From Candidatus Heimdallarchaeota archaeon (GTDB lineage Archaea; Asgardarchaeota; Heimdallarchaeia; JABLTI01), in the NCBI GenBank assembly GCA_019058165.1, contig JAHLVZ010000008.1:1-56854 (forward strand): DNA of 56,854 bases. The letters are read 5' to 3'. The position numbers and the translations under genes were made by a program. Shown here piece after piece: positions 38,598-49,020 of the stretch; within the stretch, counting starts at the first letter, position 1; every line of letters begins with the position of its first letter. Below the pieces are notes generated by a model that saw nothing but the letters and a program-made list of their open reading frames with translations, made no database searches and had not been told where the DNA came from.

Positions 38598-40859
38598 ATG
38601 GTTGTTGACGATTTATCCAGAAAAAACACCATTCAAATCCTAAAACATATTCAGGCTGAAAAAGGTTTCAAAAAACTGACTGAGATTCAAAAGAAAGCTT
38701 ATCCGCAAATTTTCTCAAACAGGAACTTAGTTGTAGTGGCTCCAAGTGGAGCAGGTAAGACTTTAATCGCTGAATTAATCGCACTAAAAGATTTAATTGG
38801 CGATAATAATGTAATCACTCCAAAAATAACAAAAAATTATTCCATACAAAACGAGAACGAAATTGAAATTTGTAGTTCGAAAACAATTTTTTTAGTACCT
38901 TTGCGAGCTTTAGCTGAAGAAAAAGCAAGTAGTTTAGTAAGGGATTATCGACATTTTAATTTGAAAATTCATATGTCAATGTCTGAAATAGATTTTAATG
39001 AAGAGGAAATCAGTAAATGTAATATTTTAATTTCAACTTATGAAAGATTTCGTACAATAATTGGTAGAATGCCAAATCTAATTGCTCATGTAAAGAATGT
39101 TATAATTGATGAATTTCATTTACTAGGAAATCAAAATCGAGGTCCAGTTCTAGAAGCTATTTTGACTACTCTCCTTGGTAAAGTTCGTTTAGTACTTCTT
39201 TCTGCTACTATAGCAAATCCAGAGGATGTAGCAAAATGGCTTAATGCAATTCTGTTAATCAGTGAAGAAAGACAAATTCCGCTCGATTTTGATATATTAC
39301 CTTCATTGGATCCAGATAAAGAAGTTACTCGTATAATCTCAAATAATATTAAGAATAGTTCACAAGTACTAATTTTTAGTGGAACGAGGACTAAAGCAGA
39401 GGAATACGCGGATTACTACTCAGATTTTATTCACAAAAAGGGTAATCTTACAAGTAAAGGTGACACTCAAAAAATTGAAACATTCTTGCAAAGTCTTTCT
39501 TTACCAAAGGACACACTTGGAAATAGACAACTATATGAATTAGCGAAAAAGGGAACAGGATTCCATCACGCTGGGCTAGGAAGATTAGCGAGAAAAGCTG
39601 TTGAGGAACTTTTTCGTCAAAATCTCATAAAAGTCTTGTTTTGTACTGAAACATTGGGAGCTGGTGTTAACCTTCCTGCTCGAGAGGTTATAATTTTTGA
39701 TTCAAAAAGATGGAATAATGAATGGCTCAATAGAAATGTTTTCCATCAAATAGCTGGAAGAGCTGGGAGACCAGGTTATGATATATATGGTAAATGTACT
39801 GTTTTGGTCAGTGATTCTCGAGAAAGAAAAAAGATCCGTCAGAGATTTTGGCAAACTAATGAAGAATTTTCCAGAGTAGATTCTATACACTTTTCTGCTA
39901 AACCAAGATTTGATGAAATCAATAGTATGTTAATATGTAGAGATGAGCTAGAGAAATTAGTTTTATCACTTATTTACAATAATCAACCTACATTTCCAGA
40001 TTTACTAAATCTTCTGAATAAGACATTTTTTGATTTCAATAGGTGGAAAGAATCAAAGAAAAAGAACTTAACATTTGAGGAATGGCAACAAGAAAGTAAG
40101 GAATCATTCAAAATTCTACTCAAACAAAGTGAGAATTTCGATAAAGACAAATTATTATGTTTGGAAAGATTATTCCTTGAAAGTGAACTTGAAATCACTA
40201 AAACAATCGATGGTGATGAAAGTCAAGTTATATACATTAAGGATGATGAAACACAAATTACTATTTTACTGGAAAAAGATCACATATTTTGCTCATGTCC
40301 AAATCAAAGTTTCTTATGCAAGCATAGAATCTTTGTGTTTAAGCATCTACCCTTGAATACAGTGAGAGGAATTCTAGATTCTGAATTCTCTATTGTAGAT
40401 AAGCTCATTGTTAATGGTTATGTTATTGAGAATACTAAAGGGGAATTTCGAACTACAACAAAGGGAAGTATTTGTGCTGAAATGGGTGTAACAAGAAAGA
40501 AATTTGAACAACTAAAGAATTGGTTGATGTTTGATGTCGTATCAATGAAACCAAATCTAACTGAACTGCTATATTTCTGTATTAAAATAATCCCAGAAAT
40601 AGACGACAGTGATTATTTCATAGATAATTTTAGTTATAAACGTCCAATATATGAGCATGTCATTCTTGGCAGAGAGATTTTAGAAGTAGTTAGGAAACAC
40701 CAACTCTATGAAGGAGATCTATTACGTGTTGAAGTAAGTCTTAAATCACTCATTGCAGCATTGACTCCTCTTACAGAGTATTTAGGTCTGACTAAATTAT
40801 GTCAGCAATTCAAAGATTTAGATAAAGTCCTTTCAGATGCATTAAGACATTCTTTTTAA
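38598..40859 (+). CDS. Ski2-like (Hel308-related) SF2 helicase with SWIM zinc finger
   Basis: APSGAGKTLIAEL, VIIDEFHLL, LLSATIANPEDVAKWL, ETLGAGVNLPAREVI, HQIAGRAGRPGYD; CSCPNQSFLCKH matches SWIM CxCx(n)CxH. Confidence 0.92.
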   Translation: MVVDDLSRKNTIQILKHIQAEKGFKKLTEIQKKAYPQIFSNRNLVVVAPSGAGKTLIAELIALKDLIGDNNVITPKITKNYSIQNENEIEICSSKTIFLVPLRALAEEKASSLVRDYRHFNLKIHMSMSEIDFNEEEISKCNILISTYERFRTIIGRMPNLIAHVKNVIIDEFHLLGNQNRGPVLEAILTTLLGKVRLVLLSATIANPEDVAKWLNAILLISEERQIPLDFDILPSLDPDKEVTRIISNNIKNSSQVLIFSGTRTKAEEYADYYSDFIHKKGNLTSKGDTQKIETFLQSLSLPKDTLGNRQLYELAKKGTGFHHAGLGRLARKAVEELFRQNLIKVLFCTETLGAGVNLPAREVIIFDSKRWNNEWLNRNVFHQIAGRAGRPGYDIYGKCTVLVSDSRERKKIRQRFWQTNEEFSRVDSIHFSAKPRFDEINSMLICRDELEKLVLSLIYNNQPTFPDLLNLLNKTFFDFNRWKESKKKNLTFEEWQQESKESFKILLKQSENFDKDKLLCLERLFLESELEITKTIDGDESQVIYIKDDETQITILLEKDHIFCSCPNQSFLCKHRIFVFKHLPLNTVRGILDSEFSIVDKLIVNGYVIENTKGEFRTTTKGSICAEMGVTRKKFEQLKNWLMFDVVSMKPNLTELLYFCIKIIPEIDDSDYFIDNFSYKRPIYEHVILGREILEVVRKHQLYEGDLLRVEVSLKSLIAALTPLTEYLGLTKLCQQFKDLDKVLSDALRHSF

Positions 40860-40874
40860 AACGGAAACCGATTT

Positions 40875-42155
40875 TTATGGTCCAGCAGTTAATTTCTTAT
40901 CAAGTGATTTAAAATTAAGTAATTTAAGGCTTGATAATGATATGAATGGAATTGAGATTAAAAGAAAGATAGCTCCTACCAGGTAGGAATATTGGTAACC
41001 GTTTTGTAAGAATTGAGCAAGAACTCCTCCGATAATAACTCCTGGGATTTGTGCGAGTGTTTTCACTAAATATAATAATCCAATAAATTGCCCTCTTTTT
41101 CCTGTCGGGGCAAGACTATGCATAAGTGCTCCCCTTGAGATGATATCTGCAGTATTTGCAATGCTAAATGGTATTATAAACAAGATTCCAATCAATAGAG
41201 GATTACTGTTTCTAAAGATGGGTGTTAGAGCAAAAAGCCCAGTTGTTACCGCAAAGAGTGCTCGAGAGATAATTAGGAAATTGTGTTTGTTTGTTTTATC
41301 AATCACTAAACCGAAAGGTATTGAAAAGAGCAGAGAGATGATTGTCATTACTGTAAAGATAATCAAAACTTCACCGTTATGTAGTGATAAACCTAAACCA
41401 ATCAATTCACCACTTGAGGGATTATTTTCTTGTGTTAAAAATATAAGAAGAAATGGAATATAGCAACTTATACCAACATGAAGAAAGAAGTGACTAATAA
41501 GGAATTTAAAGAAATTCTTCTCAGATTTCAAATTGCTTAACGTAAAAGTTTGTTTTATTTCAGCTTGCCATTTCTTTGGTTTGGTATCAATTTTTGATTC
41601 CTGAAAGAATAAACCAACAATGAGAAAACCTAACGAACAAATTGCCCCGGCAGCAAAAAACACATTAGAAGAGGACTTTAAGAGCATTATCGCAAATCCT
41701 GCTACTGTACCAAGCGAAGTGCCAAATAGAGCTATAGCATTTGTTTTACCAAGTTTTTGATCAGATGTCACATCAGGAATTAAAGAATTATTGCAAACAA
41801 AAGCTGCAGTGTTCATAATACTCATTACAACGTTCAAGCCAACAATAATAGCTATGGATTTACCCAATGGTAGAAGGAATAAAAGAAGGGTTGAAGAAGT
41901 CCCCCCAATAAGGATGAAGATCTTTCTTCTCCCAAAATCTAGTCTTAAATTGTCACTAATCGAACCAGCAATTATACTAGCAATTGCTCCCGTAATTGCT
42001 ACTAAACTAACCATTAATGAGATTATCAATGGAGTATATTTTGTTAAATCAGCTATATAATCATTCAAAAATTGCCCTTGAATTGCAAAAAATATTGACC
42101 AAATAAAAGCACCCAAAGAAATGAGAGCAATATTTCTGTTAGTAGTAGTCGACAT
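40875..42155 (-). CDS. MFS transporter
   Basis: About 12 hydrophobic helices; IIAGSISDNLRLDFGRRKIFILIGG loop motif; internal ATG at 42155 chosen. Confidence 0.9.
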   Translation of the reverse strand: MSTTTNRNIALISLGAFIWSIFFAIQGQFLNDYIADLTKYTPLIISLMVSLVAITGAIASIIAGSISDNLRLDFGRRKIFILIGGTSSTLLLFLLPLGKSIAIIVGLNVVMSIMNTAAFVCNNSLIPDVTSDQKLGKTNAIALFGTSLGTVAGFAIMLLKSSSNVFFAAGAICSLGFLIVGLFFQESKIDTKPKKWQAEIKQTFTLSNLKSEKNFFKFLISHFFLHVGISCYIPFLLIFLTQENNPSSGELIGLGLSLHNGEVLIIFTVMTIISLLFSIPFGLVIDKTNKHNFLIISRALFAVTTGLFALTPIFRNSNPLLIGILFIIPFSIANTADIISRGALMHSLAPTGKRGQFIGLLYLVKTLAQIPGVIIGGVLAQFLQNGYQYSYLVGAIFLLISIPFISLSSLKLLNFKSLDKKLTAGP

Positions 42156-42244
42156 TGAAAACCTCTTATCTTTTCTACTAAATTGTGTATATTTTTGATC
42201 AAGAGAATGCTTTATTGAAACTGGTCCGTATTTTAGGTCCCGAT

Positions 42245-43567
42245 TCAAGCGGGAACTTTTGATTTTTTTCCGGAAGATTTCGATTTAGGTTTTTCTTCTT
42301 TGGTGATTTCTGTTTGAGCTTCTTCTATTGCAACGAGATCAACTTCTAAATCCATGATAGTACTTTCATCAATTTCCTTCTTCTCTTTCTCAGATGTTTT
42401 TACAGTTTTCTTTTTTGATTTTTTGGTTGTAGGTTTCTTCACTGGTTTTTCTTTCGTTTCTTTTTCTTCTTTGCGATTAGATATTTCGTTTATTCCTGCC
42501 AGCAATGGACTAGATACTGGCTCTTCAATCTCTTCCTCTTTTGATTCCTGAATAGACTTGCTTTCTTTTTCAGGGATAACTTCTTCGTCATATATTCCCA
42601 TACTAGTAATAAAGAAGTCAGCAGTTTCATTTGGTAACCAAGCACAATCATCTATTTTTGCTCGTCGCATATTTCTTTTTAACTTCTTCATGAAAATCCT
42701 GATATCAGAAGCATGAGCAACAACATGACCTCCGGCAGCAATTACTGGAACATATTGAACTGAAGGACCAATATTAGCCATAACTTGGTTTGTGAAGATT
42801 ATGGAGGTATTAAATGCAATTGCTATGCGTTTTAACAAACTAATTAATTTCCCGATTTTTTTCTGTCGGACAGGAAGTAAATTTAATTCATGAAATTCAG
42901 CACGAAATGGGGCCATTAATGAATCAATAACTATAAGTCCCGGATCCAAAGCCTGAACATATCCTGGTAAGCGGTCAATTGCTTGATTTAGATACCTTAG
43001 TTGTTCTGCTTGAACAACGAAGAAATTATTTAGAAGATTTTCAGGTTCTATATCGTACCGTTTGCCAATTTCTTGAATGTGTTCTGCTTGAAATGAATTT
43101 TCTGTGTCGATATAGATAACTGGTCTTCCCAAACCTCCTTGCTCTTCTGGGAGTTGAGCTGTTACAGCACAAGTTAAACAGGTTTGAGTTTTTCCAGTTC
43201 GATATTCTCCATTAATTTCTATAATCGCACTAGTAGGCATTCCTCCACCAAGCAAATCATCCAAATTTTTTGATCCCGTTGTAAAGTATTTTCTTTTCTT
43301 CAACAACCTTTCTGACTGATCAGCTGCTTTTTGGAACAACGGTCCTCTGAAATTGTCATCTGCAGCTCTAACTAAAGCTACCGCTGTCTTCTCGCTTATA
43401 TTTGGTATAGCAGTTATTTCCCCTTCTGTTAGAACACTCAAAACCCTCGCATCAAAAATGCCAAAATCTTTGAGTGCTTTCAAAGTGATTTTTGGTATAC
43501 CATATTTTTTTGTGTTTTTCTCAATAAATTTCTCAATAGCTGTATCTTGATTCTTTTTTACTGCCAT
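42245..43567 (-). CDS. radA: RadA/Rad51-family recombinase with long charged C-terminal tail
   Basis: HhH N-terminus (LTEGEITAIPNISEKTAVALVRAA), FTTGSKNLDDLLGGGMPTSAIIEINGEYRTGKTQ, VIYIDTENSF, LIVIDSLMAPFRAEF, TNQVMANIG; K/E-rich C-terminus. Confidence 0.9.
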   Translation of the reverse strand: MAVKKNQDTAIEKFIEKNTKKYGIPKITLKALKDFGIFDARVLSVLTEGEITAIPNISEKTAVALVRAADDNFRGPLFQKAADQSERLLKKRKYFTTGSKNLDDLLGGGMPTSAIIEINGEYRTGKTQTCLTCAVTAQLPEEQGGLGRPVIYIDTENSFQAEHIQEIGKRYDIEPENLLNNFFVVQAEQLRYLNQAIDRLPGYVQALDPGLIVIDSLMAPFRAEFHELNLLPVRQKKIGKLISLLKRIAIAFNTSIIFTNQVMANIGPSVQYVPVIAAGGHVVAHASDIRIFMKKLKRNMRRAKIDDCAWLPNETADFFITSMGIYDEEVIPEKESKSIQESKEEEIEEPVSSPLLAGINEISNRKEEKETKEKPVKKPTTKKSKKKTVKTSEKEKKEIDESTIMDLEVDLVAIEEAQTEITKEEKPKSKSSGKKSKVPA

Positions 43568-43735
43568 AAAGTCACACTCTTTTATGCTCTCAAATAAACC
43601 CAAAGGTTATTTTCTATATAAATATACAAAAAGAATAGAGTCATCGACTTAAAGACACATATTTATTTTGGTTAAAGAGAAAGTTTATTTGATAGTGTAA
43701 AACGACTGTAAACCATTAGAATAAACTATTCCTGG

Positions 43736-44554
43736 GTGAAGGATTTGGAAGAAGAACAACACACAATAGAAACACCGGTAGAAGAAACAATAAAAGAAAC
43801 ATTAGAAAAAACAATTGCAGAAAATATGGAAGAGCAAGATACAGAAATTATTACAGAATCTGTCGAAATCGTAAAGGATGAGACACCGTGGTTGTTTTTT
43901 GACTATTCGGGAACATTAGTAGATACTGTAAATGCTTTATCGCGAACATATACTAGATTTCTTGGCAAAGAATTTCCTCCAGAAAAAGTGAGGAGTTTGT
44001 ATAAAGATTATCCTAAATTAGGTAAAATAGCTTTGATGAGGAAGTACAAATTCAAACCCTTGAAACATATATTTGGTGGTAAGAATAAAATCGATGAAAT
44101 ACGCAAGGAAGAGTTTTGGAATGGTGTTCGAGCTTTTCCAGGAATACCAGAAGTCTTATCACGATTACAGAAAATCGTTAAAGCAAAATTAGCTATTGTT
44201 ACTCATGAAACAGAATTAGAAGATGAAGAAGAAAGGGAGAAGATTTTTCAGAAATTTGACATTCCAATAGTATTCGATGCAATAATTACAGACTACTCAA
44301 ATAAAAAAGAAAAATTTGATCAATTTGTCGAGGAACGAGGAATAATTTATGGAATATGTATTGGCGATACACAATTTGACCTTGACTTGGCCAAAACACA
44401 TAACTTCAGTACTATAGGAGTTACCTGGGGATTTTCATCTCGAGATGAATTTTTAGGGGATTTTGTTATTGATGACCCTCGAGAATTACTTCAAATAGTT
44501 ATGAGTCTTTTACATCAAATTGAACAGAAAAAATTACACGGAGATCCCATTTAG
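43736..44554 (+). CDS. HAD-superfamily hydrolase-like protein
   Basis: WLFFDYSGTLVDTVNALSR...KLAIVTHETE...GICIGDTQFDLDLAKTHNFSTIGVTWGF; GTG start. Confidence 0.85.
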   Translation: MKDLEEEQHTIETPVEETIKETLEKTIAENMEEQDTEIITESVEIVKDETPWLFFDYSGTLVDTVNALSRTYTRFLGKEFPPEKVRSLYKDYPKLGKIALMRKYKFKPLKHIFGGKNKIDEIRKEEFWNGVRAFPGIPEVLSRLQKIVKAKLAIVTHETELEDEEEREKIFQKFDIPIVFDAIITDYSNKKEKFDQFVEERGIIYGICIGDTQFDLDLAKTHNFSTIGVTWGFSSRDEFLGDFVIDDPRELLQIVMSLLHQIEQKKLHGDPI

Positions 44555-44569
44555 AAAAGAATACCACAG

Positions 44570-45040
44570 ATGATTTATATGGATATCAAGAAAATTAGAA
44601 CTGAATTAAAATCCAGAAATAAAGAGTCTCGAGAAGCAGCGGTAGATCAATTGGCTCTTGCTCAAGATCCAGAAACAATCCCAGACTTGATAAGAATTTT
44701 AGAGAAAGATCGCGAAGGAAGTGTTAGACGAAGAGCTGCTCTTGCACTTGCTAGAATTGGTAGTGAAAAATGTGTAGATGCGCTTTATGAGGTGGCAAAA
44801 AAGGATTCTGATGATGAAACTAGAAGGAATGCGGCTATTGCTTTGGGTAATCTTGGTGATGAAAGAGCAATATTACCACTTTATGAATTCTCTATATCGC
44901 CTAGAAAAAACACTTTTTCGGATAATTTGGATCGAGCTAGGGTGCACAAAGTTCTAATTGAACTCTCTGAAAAGAAAGCTCAAAGATCAATAGAGGAATT
45001 AGTGGAATGGCGAAAAGAAAGAATAAAAAGAAATGATTAG
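44570..45040 (+). CDS. HEAT-repeat (PBS-lyase-like) protein
   Basis: RNKESREAAVDQLALAQDPETIPDLIRILEKDREGSVRRRAALALARIGSEKCVDALYEVAKKDSDDETRRNAAIALGNLGDERAILPL. Confidence 0.92.
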   Translation: MIYMDIKKIRTELKSRNKESREAAVDQLALAQDPETIPDLIRILEKDREGSVRRRAALALARIGSEKCVDALYEVAKKDSDDETRRNAAIALGNLGDERAILPLYEFSISPRKNTFSDNLDRARVHKVLIELSEKKAQRSIEELVEWRKERIKRND

Positions 45041-45045
45041 AAAAA

Positions 45046-45864
45046 TTACTTTGTAGACTTGACTCCGAAAACTTCAAAATCATTTAATACTCGCAGAATT
45101 TCTTCAAATTTTTCTTCTGGAATAATATTGATTATATTCTTAATTTTTCTTTTTGTTATAATTAGACAAATTACAATAATAAGAATCGGAACTAAGAATA
45201 CGAAAATAAAATACCACCAATTTATAACCAAAGTTAAAATTTCTGTTTTCAAGATAAATGCATATACCCCTAATCCTGTTATGATTACTAGCTCAATAAT
45301 TACAGCAGCATTTAGAGCATATTGCCATGCTTTATGACTTCTTAATAGCTTTCGAAAAACAATTGGATCAAAATCATTTGTTGTTTCTGCTGAAATTTCA
45401 TGTTTAACACCAAACACTTTTCTTGTATATATTAACAAATATTTGATATCAACTAATGTCATATTTTCTATTCCACCCTGTTTTCGTGCCCGATTTATGA
45501 ACCATTTTTTGATTCTATCCCAAGTGGAGATTACAGAATGTAAAAACAGGAAATAAATTAAAACAATAAAATCAGCAATTAGAAACATATAACCAAAATC
45601 GTTTTCTCGCAATCCAAACATAACAATAGCCCAAATTAAGAAGTACAAAAGTGGAAGAAATTCCAAAGAAAGAATTCTACTATTCCAACCAGTTACAAAA
45701 CCAAGAAAATATAGGATGCGATGAGAGACGAACTTTTCGAGGTCGCTCTCGCCGCTCAAGATGATCGATTTTAATGATTCCTTCACTACTTTCGTAGAGA
45801 CGGGTATTTTGGCCGATTGTGATTGTTCACTGTTCAGAGCTATTATGCCTCCCCGACTTGACAA
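45046..45864 (-). CDS. Membrane protein, 272 aa
   Basis: Multiple TM helices; 22-nt overlap with the upstream HTH gene suggests co-transcription; TTG start. Confidence 0.75.
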   Translation of the reverse strand: MSSRGGIIALNSEQSQSAKIPVSTKVVKESLKSIILSGESDLEKFVSHRILYFLGFVTGWNSRILSLEFLPLLYFLIWAIVMFGLRENDFGYMFLIADFIVLIYFLFLHSVISTWDRIKKWFINRARKQGGIENMTLVDIKYLLIYTRKVFGVKHEISAETTNDFDPIVFRKLLRSHKAWQYALNAAVIIELVIITGLGVYAFILKTEILTLVINWWYFIFVFLVPILIIVICLIITKRKIKNIINIIPEEKFEEILRVLNDFEVFGVKSTK

Positions 45865-46373
45865 TATTCAATAATGAAGTCGAGGACTTTTTGTTTTTCT
45901 TTCTCATCTAGTTCTCTAATCATGTCCAGTATTTCCCGGAATGATAATGACATTAAATTCCCAAATACTCCTCTACTCTCAATTTCACTCTTCAATTCTT
46001 TTGGTAAAGCCTCTTCCTTCACTTTACTTATTTCTTCTTTTCCAATAATATTAACTTTTAGAGTATAAAATTTGGATGGACCAAATGGTGCGGGAATATG
46101 GTCGACAATTTTATATTTGATCAGAATTTTCATGATTTTTGAGATAAATTGTGGTGTTTTGTGAGTTAGTTTGGCAAGTTGAGCTCCTGTTCTTGGATTA
46201 TCAATCAGTAATTCAACCATCTCTTTTTGTACCAAAGTTAATATTTTAATAGATTGTAAACCCACCACTGCAACAGTATCCTCATCTATCTTTAATAGAT
46301 TAATAGAGGATTTTTTTCGTGCTTCTGTGATGTTCTTTAGAAAATTATTTATCTCATTTTCAAAGGATTGCAA
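45843..46373 (-). CDS. Winged-helix/MarR-like transcriptional regulator
   Basis: LTLVQKEMVELLIDNPRTGAQLAKLTHKTPQFISKIMKILIKYKIVDHIPAPFGPSKFYTL. Confidence 0.8.
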   Translation of the reverse strand: MQSFENEINNFLKNITEARKKSSINLLKIDEDTVAVVGLQSIKILTLVQKEMVELLIDNPRTGAQLAKLTHKTPQFISKIMKILIKYKIVDHIPAPFGPSKFYTLKVNIIGKEEISKVKEEALPKELKSEIESRGVFGNLMSLSFREILDMIRELDEKEKQKVLDFIIEYCQVGEA

Positions 46374-46497
46374 TTAACGCTACTCCTAATGTACGTAAGT
46401 AGATACTACTAAACTTACGGGGTTGATATTATTTATAAGTTTTGGGTCGATTGTTAAAACCTTAAATTTATAAAAAAATACTCCAATGAGCTATAAA

Positions 46498-48825
46498 TTA
46501 TTGATATCTTGGTCTTTTAACGTAAACAACAGCAATAGTCATGATTATTCCTATAAGGAATCCTACAATTACAACTTGATTAATGGGATTACTAAATATT
46601 GGTTCAAGAATTGCAGGAAGAACATTCAAAACTAAAGCTGAGATCTGCTGAGGTGTTTCGATAGCAAAAGCATTTGTAACTGGTGAAATATCTTCTCGAT
46701 AATTATAAGGAATACAGCTAGTAAAGAAGCCAGTTTTATCATTCAAATCTATTGAATCTTCATAGAGATTTTCGCTAAAGAATGTTTTAACTATTGCATC
46801 TTGGCCTTCGCAAATAGCAGAGAGTTGGTATTGGTTATCTTCAAGAAAATCAGCTTGAAATATTAACATGGATTGAATCAAGGGATCAAGTAAGTCTTTA
46901 TCTTTAGTAAATTGGAAAAGATCATTTAACAGAATTAGATAATCCCATTGATAAATCTTTGAACGTCCTAAACAAGTATAAACATCATAATGATACAACC
47001 AATCAGGGATTTCATCAGGTAACATAAAACTATGAGTCATATCAACTGTGACAGAAACATCACATATTACATAAAAGTGACTTCCACCTGTATCTTTCAA
47101 ATTATTACCTATAAGTGAATTCTTTGCAATCCCATAAGTGGAGGGATCTATATTTTCAAACAATAAATTAGCTAATGAATCCAAAGCACCATCAACACGA
47201 TCCTTTAAGAGATTCATTTCATTACTTTGAGTATAAATAGTAAGATCCCTTTTCACTTGTAAAAGAAACTCCATAATAAACATTGAACCTTTGAATCTTC
47301 TCAAGCCTTCTGGCAAGATTTCTGGTAAAACAAGATCAGCATTATTAATTAAAGGATCAGCAATAAGTGCTTCGTCTAACGCGGTTCCAAAATATGGACT
47401 GAATACAAATCCATTATCCTCTCTTTGGCTATTTAAGATTTCATTGACAAGACTGAAGGCATTTCGCTCTTCAATTTGAAGCGTTGAATCTCTCACAAAT
47501 GAATGAGAGAGTACTTTATATACATCCATAAGACCAGGGATATCTCCTGCACCTTGAAAAGTTCTCATATTAGTAATTTTTAGAGGAGCTGTTTCCGTTT
47601 GATATTGAATTAAATCATTTTCCGAATCTTGCTTATCGATAAAATACTTCTGCCACATATAGGTATAACCAGAATATCTCTGGTCCAATGGAGTCCAAGA
47701 AACGCCGGCATATGGATCAAAAACATAAACAACCGAATCAAAGATCATACCAATATGCGAAGCATAATTATTAGTAATTTTCTGTGTTATTTCGGACAAG
47801 CTTGGATCAGTAACTTGAAATAAGTTGTAACTGCTTGGATTCCAAGCAAAGGAGTTTGGTGAAGAGAATTTCTTGATGTACATTAAGTATTCTGAAGCTA
47901 TTTGAGGAGAAGTATAAAGGTAATTTTGGAAGTCAAGATAATCATCTGTGAAAATATCTGTAATAACAAAACTCTCATTATTGGACATTTGGTTGAAAGA
48001 ATACCAACCTATCCATTTGTCGTAATTAGCATCAATAAGCGAATCACCTATTCCTGCGACAGCGAATTTTGGCTCATGAAGAGCATATCTATTAATGGCA
48101 CTCCACCAATTATTCACAGCTTCTGATATAAGAGAAATTGATGCGGATTCAAAATAGGTGAAATAGGGCATAAATTCAACTGCTTTTAATATCTTAGAGC
48201 CCAGAACCATTGTATCACATAATAAGGAAATACGGTCATTGACAAAATCGTTATCCAATGTTCTTACAAATTTATTCCAAAATGCACTGAAACCATTTTC
48301 AGCAGGAGTCATTGAATTAAGAATATGAATTATTTGATCATTAGTTGCTACATTGTAATATAACCAATTCACAATTTTTTCAGTCATAAAAATCCATTGT
48401 CTATTGAACAGATATTCTTCTTGTTGACTTCCTACAAATTCTAGCGCAATGTTTACATTATTTTTGAGAATTAAATACTGTATTTCAATGTCATGAGATA
48501 GACCCTCTAACCAAATTTGAAAATCCAATTCCTGTAAACCCTCGTCTCCATTTGTTATGTCGCCAAGATCTCCATAACGAGAGAGATTGAATGGGTTTTG
48601 GTAATTCCAGAGAAAGATTCCTTCTTTTTCATTAAAGAGTGATGCAATACTTGATGTTGCACTTTTTATTTGATCAATTATTTCCTCATTTGAGGAATCA
48701 TCAAAAGAATATGAGAATGAATAACTTTGAGGGAGAGAGGCACCTAATAATTGAGCTACAAAAATAACTGCTATAAGAAAGAAATTACCCATCATTCTTT
48801 TTCTTGAAATGATAAGCTTCGCCAT
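46498..48825 (-). CDS. Large secreted membrane-anchored protein, 775 aa
   Basis: N-terminal signal-like helix, long extracellular Trp/Tyr/Asn-rich region, C-terminal TM (VVIVGFLIGIIMTIAVVYV) followed by KRPRYQ. Confidence 0.8.
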   Translation of the reverse strand: MAKLIISRKRMMGNFFLIAVIFVAQLLGASLPQSYSFSYSFDDSSNEEIIDQIKSATSSIASLFNEKEGIFLWNYQNPFNLSRYGDLGDITNGDEGLQELDFQIWLEGLSHDIEIQYLILKNNVNIALEFVGSQQEEYLFNRQWIFMTEKIVNWLYYNVATNDQIIHILNSMTPAENGFSAFWNKFVRTLDNDFVNDRISLLCDTMVLGSKILKAVEFMPYFTYFESASISLISEAVNNWWSAINRYALHEPKFAVAGIGDSLIDANYDKWIGWYSFNQMSNNESFVITDIFTDDYLDFQNYLYTSPQIASEYLMYIKKFSSPNSFAWNPSSYNLFQVTDPSLSEITQKITNNYASHIGMIFDSVVYVFDPYAGVSWTPLDQRYSGYTYMWQKYFIDKQDSENDLIQYQTETAPLKITNMRTFQGAGDIPGLMDVYKVLSHSFVRDSTLQIEERNAFSLVNEILNSQREDNGFVFSPYFGTALDEALIADPLINNADLVLPEILPEGLRRFKGSMFIMEFLLQVKRDLTIYTQSNEMNLLKDRVDGALDSLANLLFENIDPSTYGIAKNSLIGNNLKDTGGSHFYVICDVSVTVDMTHSFMLPDEIPDWLYHYDVYTCLGRSKIYQWDYLILLNDLFQFTKDKDLLDPLIQSMLIFQADFLEDNQYQLSAICEGQDAIVKTFFSENLYEDSIDLNDKTGFFTSCIPYNYREDISPVTNAFAIETPQQISALVLNVLPAILEPIFSNPINQVVIVGFLIGIIMTIAVVYVKRPRYQ

Positions 48826-49020
48826 AGTCAGGTACCTCTTCTAGACTAGTCCATATAACTAGCAATATTCTCAGATCAGATATTTTTACGTTAACGTATT
48901 GTGTAAATATATAAAAACTACTTAATAACTTATTTGTCTACTATTTTAAACATTAAAAAAAGATTAAATCATAAAACATTCACAAATTATATAGAAAAAG
49001 TAATTCAAATTAAAAATAGC

